Positions 1-6,788 of a stretch of DNA of 7,171 bases are shown piece after piece (within the stretch, counting starts at the first letter, position 1; each line of letters starts with the position of its first letter). A program made the position numbers and the translations under genes. Below the pieces are notes generated by a model, which was given only the letters and a program-made list of their open reading frames with translations, was not told where the DNA came from and did not search any database. The DNA is from Clostridia bacterium DTU080 (GTDB lineage: Bacteria > Bacillota > Limnochordia > DTU080). The DNA lies in the NCBI GenBank assembly GCA_001513395.1, contig LFTP01000348.1, positions 1 to 7,171 of the forward strand, in the 5' to 3' direction.

Positions 1-610
1 TACTGTGCCCAGCTTGACCAGACCGACCTTTAAGCAGGCATGTAGTTTCTCTACAGTATGATGTGGGAAGACGCCATTGCCTCGCCAAGCTTCCCTCAAA
101 CCGGGCTTTCTAAACGGCACCGTACCGATTATTGAGGAAGGAATGCAAGGTATTTTCCAGTTCAAAGACGTGATAGGCGATGCGTTTGAATGGGATAGCA
201 TCCGCAGACCCGCTGGGCCGGCAGGTCGTCCCGGCTATCTGGTAGACGACTCGTTTGGAATTTGGGTGGACACAAGACATCCTGAGGAGGCATGGCAGCT
301 GCTGAAGTTTCTCGTGTCGCGTGAGGGGCAGGAGATCATGATCAAACACTCTCTACTTCCGCCCGTGCGTCGATCTGCAGCTGCTATCTATTTGAAGCTT
401 GCTCCCGATCATAACCTTGGCGCCTTCATCGACGCAGTGGCCGACAGTCAGCCGACGATTTACTCCCGTATGTTGGGGGACATCAGTCAGATCGAGGTAG
501 CTCTATGGGAGATGCTTCAGTCAGTGCTGAAAAACACCCAACCGTATCGGGTTGCAGTGGAAGCCTATCGCCCCAGGATCGAAGCTTTGCTTGCGGAGGC
601 GACCCAATAG
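1..610 (+). pseudogene. Decayed extracellular solute-binding protein (family 1 sugar ABC transporter), C-terminal part
   Basis: The intact stretch (frame 2, about 104-610) reads as the C-terminal lobe of a periplasmic/lipoprotein sugar-binding protein. It has FLNGTVPI followed by EEGMQGIF (family pattern FlxGkvAM...G), then VDDSFGIWVDT, EEAWQLLKFLVSREGQEIM and LLPPVRRSA, the usual hinge and C-terminal helices, and ends in TAG at 608-610. Upstream, the homologous reading continues in frame 1: FLYSMMWEDAIASPS at 46-90 matches the usual 'FLYDLMWKDxVAPSP' segment just before this lobe. That frame is broken by TAA at 31-33 and TAG at 43-45, and it must shift to frame 2 somewhere between about 85 and 104. 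A TTG at 77 could open the downstream frame, but the product would lack the signal peptide and most of the N-terminal lobe. The gene begins before the window. The family call is solid; the pseudogene status rests on the two stops and the shift, barring assembly error. Confidence 0.8.
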
Positions 611-1209
611 GATCGGACCGCGCGTCTGTTGCGGAGTCCGCCCACATGCAGGCTCGCTTTCCGGTCTTACGATCATCGCTGACATGCCAAGTGTGCGGCA
701 AGAGTTCTCGTAGAAGACTGCAGCTTGTGTCCTGCCGGATCCATGACGTCAACGCACATAACGGGGCAATCGCCGGTACATGTCAAACGTTGGACACAAA
801 GAATGTCTGGCAGGTCACTTGGTCAAGACTGCCTTCCGCTTTCCGGAGCTTATTGGTATGCGCCCATTTGTGATCCTGGCCTCGGCTGTATCGTCCGGGG
901 CCTCTTTGGTCGCAGATGCCCCATGGATGGCTTTCAGCCTCTGAGGACGCTAAGCGATGGGTCTTCTTTATACCGGTGATTGCCGGCGCTCTTCCGGCTG
1001 AGCCATGTAAAGAAAGATGGATCAGTGTCAACTCGCCATCTGCTGTGGCACGAATCCTTGATCGACACTGAATGCGATCGACCGGAGAGTCTTGGCCATT
1101 CGCGATTGATCAACGGTGGGAAAACTGGCGCAGGTGATCCGGCGGCAAGTGAGAAACAAACAGTGGACGGGAAACCGGATCAAAGGTCTTGTCGCGTCAT
1201 TTTAGCGCT
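611..1209. other. About 600 bp without an intact gene; possible decayed coding sequence
   Basis: No frame on either strand gives a recognisable protein here. Short open stretches exist but change frame and contain stops. On the + strand, frame 3 at about 780-942 reads ...GMRPFVILASAVSSGASL... and then stops. Frame 1 at 874-1071 reads ...SEDAKRWVFFIPVIAGALP... and stops at 1069-1071, followed by FAIDQRWENWR before another stop. These fragments have coding-like texture (hydrophobic runs, paired W/R segments) and lie directly after a pseudogene, so a second decayed gene is plausible, but I cannot assign it to a family. No clear terminator or -35/-10 pair for the downstream gene was found. Confidence 0.45.
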
Positions 1210-1216
1210 GGGAGGT
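1210..1216 (+). promoter_or_regulatory. Shine-Dalgarno site GGGAGGT that fixes a GTG start
   Basis: GGGAGGT lies 7 nt before the GTG at 1224. It is the strongest ribosome-binding site in the first 1.3 kb and supports GTG at 1224 as the true start of the acyltransferase-domain gene. A stop codon (TAG, 1203-1205) lies in the same frame upstream, so a longer N-terminus is excluded. Confidence 0.75.
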
Positions 1217-1223
1217 ACTGCTC

Positions 1224-2498
1224 GTGCGACTGGTAGAGGTCGTTTCGGCCTTACGACTGAATGATGACGATCAACAGACTCTATCTCAAGAATGGGATGA
1301 TTCGCAGGCAAGGTGGCCCGGTGACGAGCCCTTCTTCTTGCAGCCGGCTTATATAGCCCAGGCGTGTCGCTCGGCGGCTCTGCCCGAAGAGGCTGTTCGT
1401 CGGAGTGTAGCCGCGGCCAAGATCGTGGCAGAAGAACCGGCTCTTAGCGCGCTCATCTGGCATTTTGCCCATTGCCTCGGCAGTAAGGAGTATCCGCGTT
1501 CTGCAATTGCCAAGTGGCCCTCCTTGGACCATGTGGCCTTTGATGTGCAATCGGAGCAGCTGTACTTGTTGGCGGTACTGGCAGCTTTGGATCGCGCCCG
1601 GGATCTCTACGGACAACGATTGATTCCGGAAGACGTAGTTCTTGCCACCTGGGCTGATGTGGGACGCTGGGCGGCGGTTTATCACGAAAGACACGGTACG
1701 TGGGGTCTAACCCTTGGCAACCTCAACTGGCTGACCAACCATCTGCGGTGCGAGATCTTCCAGCTGGGCCGACTGCAGTTTCAGCTCAATTCATTTCGCT
1801 GTCAGGTGCGGGCTTTTCGTCATCGAGCGTCAGGAGCGGTGTTGGCGCTCTCCGAAGACGGGTTAAGCTATCGAAGCGATGGACAAAGAAACGGCGCCGG
1901 AGGAGTGACTGAGAGCGTCGGTGTGTGGGAATCCAAGCTTGAGTTGACGGATGAGGCCGTCCTGGGCAATCCCATACTTCCTGTTGGGCAGGCCATTGCG
2001 GAATTGTACCGTTTGTCTCGGGACGAATGGGAACAGATATTGGCTCCGGGCGATCCCGTATTGCAGATCCACATCCCTGCCGGCAGCAGGTTGGATTTCG
2101 AGCAGTGCGGAGACTCCTTTCAGCGCTCACTGGTCCTTTTCCCACGCTACTTCCCGGAATTCGAATTCGTAGCCTGGGCCGGCAGTTCGTGGCTTTTGGA
2201 TCCGCAGTTGGAAAAGCTCCTGGGTCCCGAGGCCAACTTGGTGCGCTTTCTCTCCGAGTTTTACCTGTTGCCGATTAAGTCGGACGGACGCGACGTCTTG
2301 CGCCGAGTCTTTGGAGAGATTCCCGATGATCTCGCCCGGGCGCCTCGGGATACTACGTTGCGCCGGGCGCTGATCGACCATCTGTCGGCGGGTGGGCACT
2401 GGCATGACGCGGCGGGTTTTATCATGCGCCAAGACCTCGATTGGGGAAAGCAATTCTACAGAAACCAAGCTCTTCCTCAGTTTGATAAACAAGGTTAA
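1224..2498 (+). CDS. Acyltransferase domain-containing protein (NAT_N / GNAT_C type), 424 aa
   Basis: This is a putative cytoplasmic N-acyltransferase of the two-domain family with an N-terminal helical NAT_N domain and a C-terminal GNAT-like domain. The helical part runs over about residues 1-170 (WPSLDHVAFDVQSEQL, then a conserved-looking GLTLGNLNWL at 161-170). The C-terminal part shows the family landmarks: FQLGRLQFQL (179-188), HIPAGSRLD (283-291), CGDSFQRSLVLFPRYFP (295-311) and SSWLLDPQL (321-329), followed by NLVRFLSEF. There is no signal peptide or membrane segment. An extra tail (about 355-424, with RRALIDHLSAGGHW) resembles the end seen in longer members. The GTG start is supported by GGGAGGT 7 nt upstream. 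The gene precedes the ceramidase-like pair by 124 bp with no terminator between, so co-transcription is likely. Acyl donor and acceptor are unknown. The family assignment is from recognised motifs; the function is inferred only from the family. Confidence 0.8.
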   Translation: MRLVEVVSALRLNDDDQQTLSQEWDDSQARWPGDEPFFLQPAYIAQACRSAALPEEAVRRSVAAAKIVAEEPALSALIWHFAHCLGSKEYPRSAIAKWPSLDHVAFDVQSEQLYLLAVLAALDRARDLYGQRLIPEDVVLATWADVGRWAAVYHERHGTWGLTLGNLNWLTNHLRCEIFQLGRLQFQLNSFRCQVRAFRHRASGAVLALSEDGLSYRSDGQRNGAGGVTESVGVWESKLELTDEAVLGNPILPVGQAIAELYRLSRDEWEQILAPGDPVLQIHIPAGSRLDFEQCGDSFQRSLVLFPRYFPEFEFVAWAGSSWLLDPQLEKLLGPEANLVRFLSEFYLLPIKSDGRDVLRRVFGEIPDDLARAPRDTTLRRALIDHLSAGGHWHDAAGFIMRQDLDWGKQFYRNQALPQFDKQG

Positions 2499-2608
2499 TC
2501 TCGGAAGGCAATCCTGTGTTCGTAGCGTCGACGTCCACGTCTGATCGTGCGGGGCAAACATGACGGGTGGGAATAAAGAAGGTCAATCGCTTTAGCACAT
2601 GGCATTTG

Positions 2609-2614
2609 AGGGGG
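2609..2614 (+). promoter_or_regulatory. Shine-Dalgarno site that moves the ceramidase-like start to 2623
   Basis: GAGGGG ends 8 nt before ATG 2623. The in-frame upstream ATG at 2599 has only GAAGG 16 nt away and would translate through the SD itself. The downstream start also puts the conserved W/AGFxxxDITP element close to the N-terminus, as is usual in this family. Confidence 0.7.
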
Positions 2615-2622
2615 AACTGTAT

Positions 2623-3918
2623 ATGCCTTCTGAATGGCAGGCCGGATTCTCTCAGGTAGATATTACTCCATGGATGGGAGTCGAGCTGTCCGGGTATGGG
2701 TTCTATTTGGGGCGCCGCACCAGTGATGTACATTCACGGCTCCTTGCGCAGGGCGCAGCCTTTCGAACGGATGATTCAGGTGTCCTGATCATCAGTGCGG
2801 ATGTGTTAGGCTATGACCGTGATTCCGCCAACAGAGTGCGCACCGCACTCAGCCAGGCGACCGGATTGCCCGTCAGCGCCATAGCTTTGTGTGCCACACA
2901 TACGCATTGCGGACCGGCGACGTTTTTTCTGCGTGGCTGCGGTGAGGTATCTCCCGAGTATCTGTCGTTTTTTGAGCATCGCCTGATCCAGGCCGGAGTT
3001 TTGGCCTGGCAAAGACTGCGGCCGGCGACACTGTATGCCGCACATGGACGTCTCCCCGGGGTGGCCTTTAACCGGACACGTCAAGGCGGTCCCGTTGATG
3101 ATCTGCAGCAATGCCTTTTTGTCTGTGATGATTCAGGCGACTTGATGGGCATCCTGACCAGGTTCTCCTGTCATGCCGTGGTCTTCAGAAACACCCATAC
3201 TCACGCTTCCCCTGACTGGGTGGGAGAGATGAGAACGTGTTTGCGGAGTAAGTGGCCGGGTCTGGCCGTGCTGTTTTTGCAGGGAGCATGCGGTGATCTC
3301 AATCCTGCACCTCTTTTGCCTTCTATGTCCTATGAACAATGGGCGGAAGGCGTCGGTCATATCGTTGCCGGCGGAGTGATGCAACTGTGGGCGAGGCGCC
3401 GGCCTCTGGGAGAGGGCGGATTGAGTTCGTTGTCTCGCATGGTTTCGCTGCCGGCGGATCTTGGTGTGATGACCGAAGAGCAGTTGAAGGATGCCGTGCA
3501 GAAAGCTGAAGAGGCCTACCGGAAGAATCCGTCAGTGTTCACACAGGGAGCGCACCGGTTTTGGTCCGAGTATCTGGCTCAGTGGCAACGGGATTACTAC
3601 GGAAAAGGCGCGCCTGACGCATGGTCCGGTGAGATTCAATGCTTACGGATCGGCCATTTAAGCATGCTCTTTCACGGTGCTGAGATGTTCTCTGCGGTAG
3701 CTCAGGAGATACGCGATCAGAGCTTTGGCGACGATGTGTGGGTAGTGGGCTACACCAACGATTTTTGGGGCTACATACCCGATCCCGTTGATTTCGAACG
3801 CCGTGGATATGCGGCCGTTACGGTGCCGGGAATGACCGGGCGTCCTCATTTCGTACCTGATATCGGAGCGGTCGTCGCCCATGAAGCCGCGGCTTTGGTG
3901 CGGGAAGTGAAATCATAG
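2623..3918 (+). CDS. Neutral/alkaline ceramidase-like protein (ceramidase N-terminal domain family), first copy, 431 aa
   Basis: This is a single-domain, metal-dependent amidohydrolase-like protein of the neutral/alkaline non-lysosomal ceramidase N-terminal domain family. It is far shorter than true two-domain ceramidases and lacks a signal peptide, so it is probably cytoplasmic. Landmarks, numbered from ATG 2623: AGFSQVDITP (7-16), ATHTHCGP (91-98, metal histidines), NRTR (150-153), FSCHAV (181-186, metal His184), SPDW (196-199), QGACGDLNP (220-228), HGAEMF (351-356, likely metal Glu354) and GYTNDFWGYIP (376-386, likely metal Tyr384). In characterised ceramidases the nucleophile is the Ser of GDxSPN; here the aligned residue is Asn (GDLNP), so ceramide hydrolysis is doubtful. 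A second THTH (191-194) next to SPDW is unusual. The next gene is a divergent paralogue 121 bp downstream. ATG 2599 would add eight residues and is less well supported. The substrate is not predictable. Confidence 0.86.
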   Translation: MPSEWQAGFSQVDITPWMGVELSGYGFYLGRRTSDVHSRLLAQGAAFRTDDSGVLIISADVLGYDRDSANRVRTALSQATGLPVSAIALCATHTHCGPATFFLRGCGEVSPEYLSFFEHRLIQAGVLAWQRLRPATLYAAHGRLPGVAFNRTRQGGPVDDLQQCLFVCDDSGDLMGILTRFSCHAVVFRNTHTHASPDWVGEMRTCLRSKWPGLAVLFLQGACGDLNPAPLLPSMSYEQWAEGVGHIVAGGVMQLWARRRPLGEGGLSSLSRMVSLPADLGVMTEEQLKDAVQKAEEAYRKNPSVFTQGAHRFWSEYLAQWQRDYYGKGAPDAWSGEIQCLRIGHLSMLFHGAEMFSAVAQEIRDQSFGDDVWVVGYTNDFWGYIPDPVDFERRGYAAVTVPGMTGRPHFVPDIGAVVAHEAAALVREVKS

Positions 3919-4039
3919 CTTATGAGGGCGTAGCCTCCGGCCATCTATGGCAGGAGGGTATGCCAGGTTGTTGAACACTTAGGCGGTGAGTTTCCTTAAG
4001 AAACGGCCGTGAGTGATAATCAAAGGCAGGTGGATGAGA
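3919..4039 (+). other. Spacer between the two ceramidase-like genes with a short palindrome and decoy ribosome site
   Basis: The 121-bp spacer carries a 12-bp palindrome GCCATCTATGGC (3940-3951), immediately followed by AGGAGGG (3952-3958). This strong ribosome-binding-like sequence leads only to a tiny ORF (ATG 3960, stop after four codons). A near-palindrome centred on CTTAAG (GTTTCCTTAAGAAAC, 3989-4003) follows. No T-tract terminator is seen, which leaves read-through from the upstream gene possible. Confidence 0.35.
4028..4033 (+). promoter_or_regulatory. Shine-Dalgarno site selecting ATG 4040
   Basis: AGGTGG ends 6 nt before ATG 4040. The alternative starts GTG 4013 and ATG 4034 fit less well: the first has no purine-rich site at proper distance, and the second abuts the SD. 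Starting at 4040 gives MQAGFGEVVITPP, the normal family N-terminus. Confidence 0.65.
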
Positions 4040-5344
4040 ATGCAGGCCGGTTTTGGCGAAGTGGTCATCACGCCCCCGATGGGGACGGGTATGGCCGGAT
4101 ACTTCAGGGAACGGTTGGCTGAGGGCATAATAGATGACTTATACTCCCGGGCTTTGGTGGTCTCCCAGGGAGACACGCATGTAGCCGTTGTGAGTACGGA
4201 TCTTATCGCTATGTTGCAGGAAGACGTCGAAGCGGTGAAGGAGCAGGTACATAAACGGCTGGGCATCCCCAAAACGAACGTATTGATAGGAGCGAGCCAC
4301 ACCCACACGGGTCCGGTGGTGCACAGGCGTCCGGGGTTTGTCAGAGACGAAGATTACATGAGGACTTGGGCCCGTCTCACGGCGGGGGCCATCGAGATCG
4401 CTTTCCGCAATCGGGTCGACGCAACCTTAGGCGTGGGTAAGGGTTTGGTACCCGGGGTTTCATATAATCGGCGCTTCTTGATGAAGAACGGATACGTGCA
4501 CACAAATCCCGGTGTCGGCAATCCGGATATCGTCAAACCGGCCGGTCCCGTGGATCAGGAGGTGACCGTACTCCGCTTTGACGGACCCGACGGTGTCCCG
4601 ATCGGAGTGTTGGCTCACTTCAGTTGCCATTGCGACACCGTAGGCGGCAATCTTTTCTCTGCCGACTGGGTAGGTGTGGCCGCTGAGAAGATCCGCACTG
4701 CGTTGCAACCTAAAGGTGCCACCAGGCCCTTTGGCGTGGTAGTGCTCAATGGAGCCAGTGGGGATATCAACCAGTTTAACGTCAACGATCCCAAGCGTCG
4801 TCAGCGTTGGCCCAGTTACAAAGAGGAAATCGGAATGGCGGTGGCGGGCGAGGCGGTGCGAGTGGCCGTGAGTCTGAGTCCCAAACCCTATGAAGAAGTA
4901 GGGGCGGCCGCTAAAGAGATCACCCTGGAACGGATCCCGATCGAGGAGTTCCTGGAAAACAGCCGCAAGGCCCTTGAGGATCCCAAGGTGGGACGCATGG
5001 AAAAGACAGTGGCCGAGGTGAATAAGCAAAGGGCTGAATACCACGCCAGTCAACCGGATCGCTTCCAGCAAGAGATCATCTGCGTGCGCATCGGCCCGGC
5101 ACTCATCACCAGCGGCCCCGGAGAGATGTTTACTCAGCTCGGTCTGGATTTCAAAGCCGCATTCCCTGATGCCTACGGTATGATGGCTAACCTATCAAAT
5201 GGTTATCTCGGTTACGTGCCCACCGCTAAGGCCTTTGAAGAGGGTGGATACGAGCCTCGCTCCACGCGCCTTAAGCCGGGTACGGGTGAGGCCATTGTCG
5301 AAGCAGGTATCGAACTGGGTAAGAAGCTGATGGGCCAGGAGTAG
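4040..5344 (+). CDS. Neutral/alkaline ceramidase-like protein (ceramidase N-terminal domain family), second copy, 434 aa
   Basis: This is a divergent paralogue of the preceding gene with the same fold and no signal peptide. Landmarks, numbered from ATG 4040: AGFGEVVITPP (3-13), GASHTHTGP (84-92, metal histidines), SYNRR (141-145), AGPVDQEV (168-175), HFSCHCD (193-199, metal His197), SADW (207-210), LNGASGDINQFN (236-247), SGPGEMF (358-364, likely metal Glu362) and SNGYLGYVPT (386-395, likely metal Tyr392). As in the first copy, Asn replaces the nucleophilic Ser of the ceramidase GDxSPN motif. Here the following Pro is also replaced (GDINQ), so the two copies differ at the presumed active-site loop and may act on different substrates. 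The central insertion (about 295-345) is rich in charged helical residues. The gene ends 23 bp before a 13-bp hairpin that could terminate the operon. The family call is firm; the activity is unknown. Confidence 0.88.
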   Translation: MQAGFGEVVITPPMGTGMAGYFRERLAEGIIDDLYSRALVVSQGDTHVAVVSTDLIAMLQEDVEAVKEQVHKRLGIPKTNVLIGASHTHTGPVVHRRPGFVRDEDYMRTWARLTAGAIEIAFRNRVDATLGVGKGLVPGVSYNRRFLMKNGYVHTNPGVGNPDIVKPAGPVDQEVTVLRFDGPDGVPIGVLAHFSCHCDTVGGNLFSADWVGVAAEKIRTALQPKGATRPFGVVVLNGASGDINQFNVNDPKRRQRWPSYKEEIGMAVAGEAVRVAVSLSPKPYEEVGAAAKEITLERIPIEEFLENSRKALEDPKVGRMEKTVAEVNKQRAEYHASQPDRFQQEIICVRIGPALITSGPGEMFTQLGLDFKAAFPDAYGMMANLSNGYLGYVPTAKAFEEGGYEPRSTRLKPGTGEAIVEAGIELGKKLMGQE

Positions 5345-5367
5345 TCTCAGATTGAGTGTTCACGACA

Positions 5368-5409
5368 GGGGTTGTCTCAACGAATAGCTTGAGACAGCCC
5401 CAGATTTTG
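5368..5409 (+). terminator. 13-bp hairpin with short T-run after the ceramidase-like pair; first copy of a dispersed repeat
   Basis: The arms GGGGTTGTCTCAA (5368-5380) and TTGAGACAGCCCC (5389-5401) pair over 13 bp (one T·G wobble) around an 8-nt loop. TTTTG begins 4 nt after the stem. The hairpin is placed 23 bp past the stop of the second ceramidase-like gene and between convergent genes, as expected of a terminator. The T-run is short and displaced, so termination strength is uncertain. The same structure recurs at 7059-7100. The consensus resembles the GGGGCTGTCYCAA terminal repeats of some Firmicutes IS elements, so a mobile-element relic is an alternative. Confidence 0.65.
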
Positions 5410-5565
5410 CTCATCGGGTGCCCTGGCACCCCACGGTCTCTATATCATTCGAGCGTGATGAATGCCAGCGGTTGCAGCCGCACATGATCGACCATCGCAG
5501 ACCGGTGCGGCCTGAGACGGTCGATTGAGTCAAGTGCTCAACAAGCAGGCCTATAGGTGGGGCTT
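5410..5565. other. Convergent intergenic region with several inverted repeats
   Basis: No gene is seen. The region contains GGGTGCC/GGCACCC with 2-nt centre (5416-5431), ATCGACC (5487-5493) against GGTCGAT (5519-5525), and TTGAG/CTCAA with 7-nt spacing (5525-5541). Any of these could act in minus-strand termination for the UROD-like gene, whose stop is at 5566, but none is followed by a clear T-tract on that strand. Confidence 0.4.
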
Positions 5566-6711
5566 CTAGGAGTCCATCTGCGCCCAACAGCATTCCATAA
5601 TCTCCCAGGCCTTTTGCAGATAGAAGCGGTAGTTCTCCAAGGGCGTCCCATTGGGAATACGGTGATCAAGGGCGATCACGCAACCGCCCGTGGCTACCAG
5701 AGGCGGGATTTTATACTCCAACTCGGCGATGATCTCTTCTTTGCTGCGTCTGAGCACGTGTTTGTCTATGCCGCCGTAGAAGGCCAGGCGATTGCCGTAC
5801 TGCTCCCTTATTTTTACCACGTCCACCCCGGCAGCCGGTTCCATGGGGTGCATACAGTTGATGGCCGCATCCAAAAAAGCCGGGATGACGCTGGTGATAT
5901 CGCCGTCGCTGTCCTGATCGAAAAGGACGGCACCCCGATCTGCTAACATGTCCCAGATGCGGCGGTAATAGGGTTTTATGAACTCCTCAATCTGTTTTGG
6001 ACCCGCCAGAGGCCCGGATTTGCCCGCCAAGTCCTCATGTACTCTAAGTACATCGATCTGTACCCTCGCCGATACCCGATCGAGTACCTTTTGTGCCGTC
6101 CGGCCGATGGTATCGAGTATGTCGTGTATCAATTCCGGGTTCTCGTAGTACGCGATACAGAGGTTCTCTTCTCCCATCAACTGACGCGGTTCGTCAAAGC
6201 CGCCGGGTATTGATACGCATACAACCCTATCCTGTTCGAGCAGCTGGCGCGCGTGCGCTTCCCAGTCTTTGTGAAAGCGAGCCTCGCTGAACTCGTACCA
6301 GTGTTTGATCTTCAGCCAATCATCGAAGGTCTTTACCGGATAGTCCAATGGCAAGGGCAACGTCGAATAGCCCTTCATCAACTTCATGCGCCGCCCATAG
6401 CCGTCGATCTCGATTATGTATTCATCAGTCTCTTCCACTATCTGTCCGGGGTGACCGCCCAGTCTGCCCGTGTTGACCCTAACGCTACCTCTGGCGGCTG
6501 TGCGGTAACGAAAGGCGGAGAAATCCAGTTCTTCAGGTTTGGCGCCTTGCTCGAGCCACTCTTCCTTCAGACCGACTATGGGGCCGAAGATCTCCGTTAT
6601 CATCGGCGGGCAAAGACGCTTGAACGTCATGTGATCCAGGTATTCTTGGCGCGATACGGTGGGCGTTATGCGTATTTTCAAGTCGGCATGTGAACTCCAG
6701 CGCAGCTTCAT
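5566..6711 (-). CDS. Uroporphyrinogen decarboxylase (URO-D) family protein, 381 aa, probably not a haem-pathway enzyme
   Basis: This is a cytoplasmic TIM-barrel protein of the broad URO-D/corrinoid-methyltransferase superfamily. Landmarks from ATG 6711: EIFGPIVGLKEEW (40-52), VSIPGGFDEPRQLMGEENL (166-184), VHEDLAGKSGPL (224-235), LFDQDSDGDI (263-272), HPMEPAAGVDV (288-298), FYGGIDK (311-317) and DHRIPNGTPLENY (349-361). The N-terminus lacks the RPPVWxMRQAGR signature of HemE. The barrel centre has DSDGD where MtaA/CmuA-type methyltransferases carry a zinc-binding HxCG, so neither haem synthesis nor classical methylcobamide transfer is indicated. Such paralogues are common beside sugar-utilisation genes, and their reaction is mostly unknown. 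The gene is convergent with the ceramidase-like pair, on its own transcript. AAGGAGG lies 9 nt before ATG 6711; an adjacent TTG at 6714 (6 nt spacing, one extra residue) is equally possible. The structured leader suggests regulation. Confidence 0.87.
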   Translation of the reverse strand: MKLRWSSHADLKIRITPTVSRQEYLDHMTFKRLCPPMITEIFGPIVGLKEEWLEQGAKPEELDFSAFRYRTAARGSVRVNTGRLGGHPGQIVEETDEYIIEIDGYGRRMKLMKGYSTLPLPLDYPVKTFDDWLKIKHWYEFSEARFHKDWEAHARQLLEQDRVVCVSIPGGFDEPRQLMGEENLCIAYYENPELIHDILDTIGRTAQKVLDRVSARVQIDVLRVHEDLAGKSGPLAGPKQIEEFIKPYYRRIWDMLADRGAVLFDQDSDGDITSVIPAFLDAAINCMHPMEPAAGVDVVKIREQYGNRLAFYGGIDKHVLRRSKEEIIAELEYKIPPLVATGGCVIALDHRIPNGTPLENYRFYLQKAWEIMECCWAQMDS

Positions 6712-6720
6712 CAATCCGGG

Positions 6721-6727
6721 CCTCCTT
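6721..6727 (-). promoter_or_regulatory. Shine-Dalgarno AAGGAGG of the URO-D-family gene
   Basis: On the minus strand, AAGGAGG is a near-perfect anti-16S match 9 nt before ATG 6711 and 6 nt before TTG 6714. It does not settle which of the two adjacent codons is used. Confidence 0.8.
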
Positions 6728-6736
6728 GATGGGCAT

Positions 6737-6788
6737 GCAGCCTACCTTACACTCTGGGTGAAGTGAAGACCCCGTCGGGGTAGGCTGC
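6737..6788 (-). promoter_or_regulatory. Structured leader / inverted repeat directly upstream of the URO-D-family ribosome site
   Basis: GCAGCCTACC (6737-6746) and GGTAGGCTGC (6779-6788) are perfect 10-bp inverted repeats around 32 nt, ending 9 nt before the Shine-Dalgarno. Inside, ACCCC-GTC-GGGGT (6769-6781) forms a competing hairpin that shares 6779-6781 with the long stem. CACT/AGTG (6750-6753, 6762-6765) gives a small third stem. This could be an mRNA switch or a widely spaced operator. It matches no riboswitch class I recognise. Confidence 0.5.

Noticed and set aside
980..1264. Plus-strand ORF of 94 codons overlapping the acyltransferase start
   Set aside because: There is no ribosome site and no family resemblance, and it overlaps the well-supported GTG start in another frame.
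2560..2595. Eleven-codon ORF upstream of the first ceramidase-like gene
   Set aside because: Only a weak GGGG precedes it and there is no regulatory codon pattern, so it is not distinguishable from chance.
4460..5071. Minus-strand ORF of 203 codons inside the second ceramidase-like gene
   Set aside because: It is a shadow of the well-supported + strand gene, whose motifs are clear, and its own translation has no family features.
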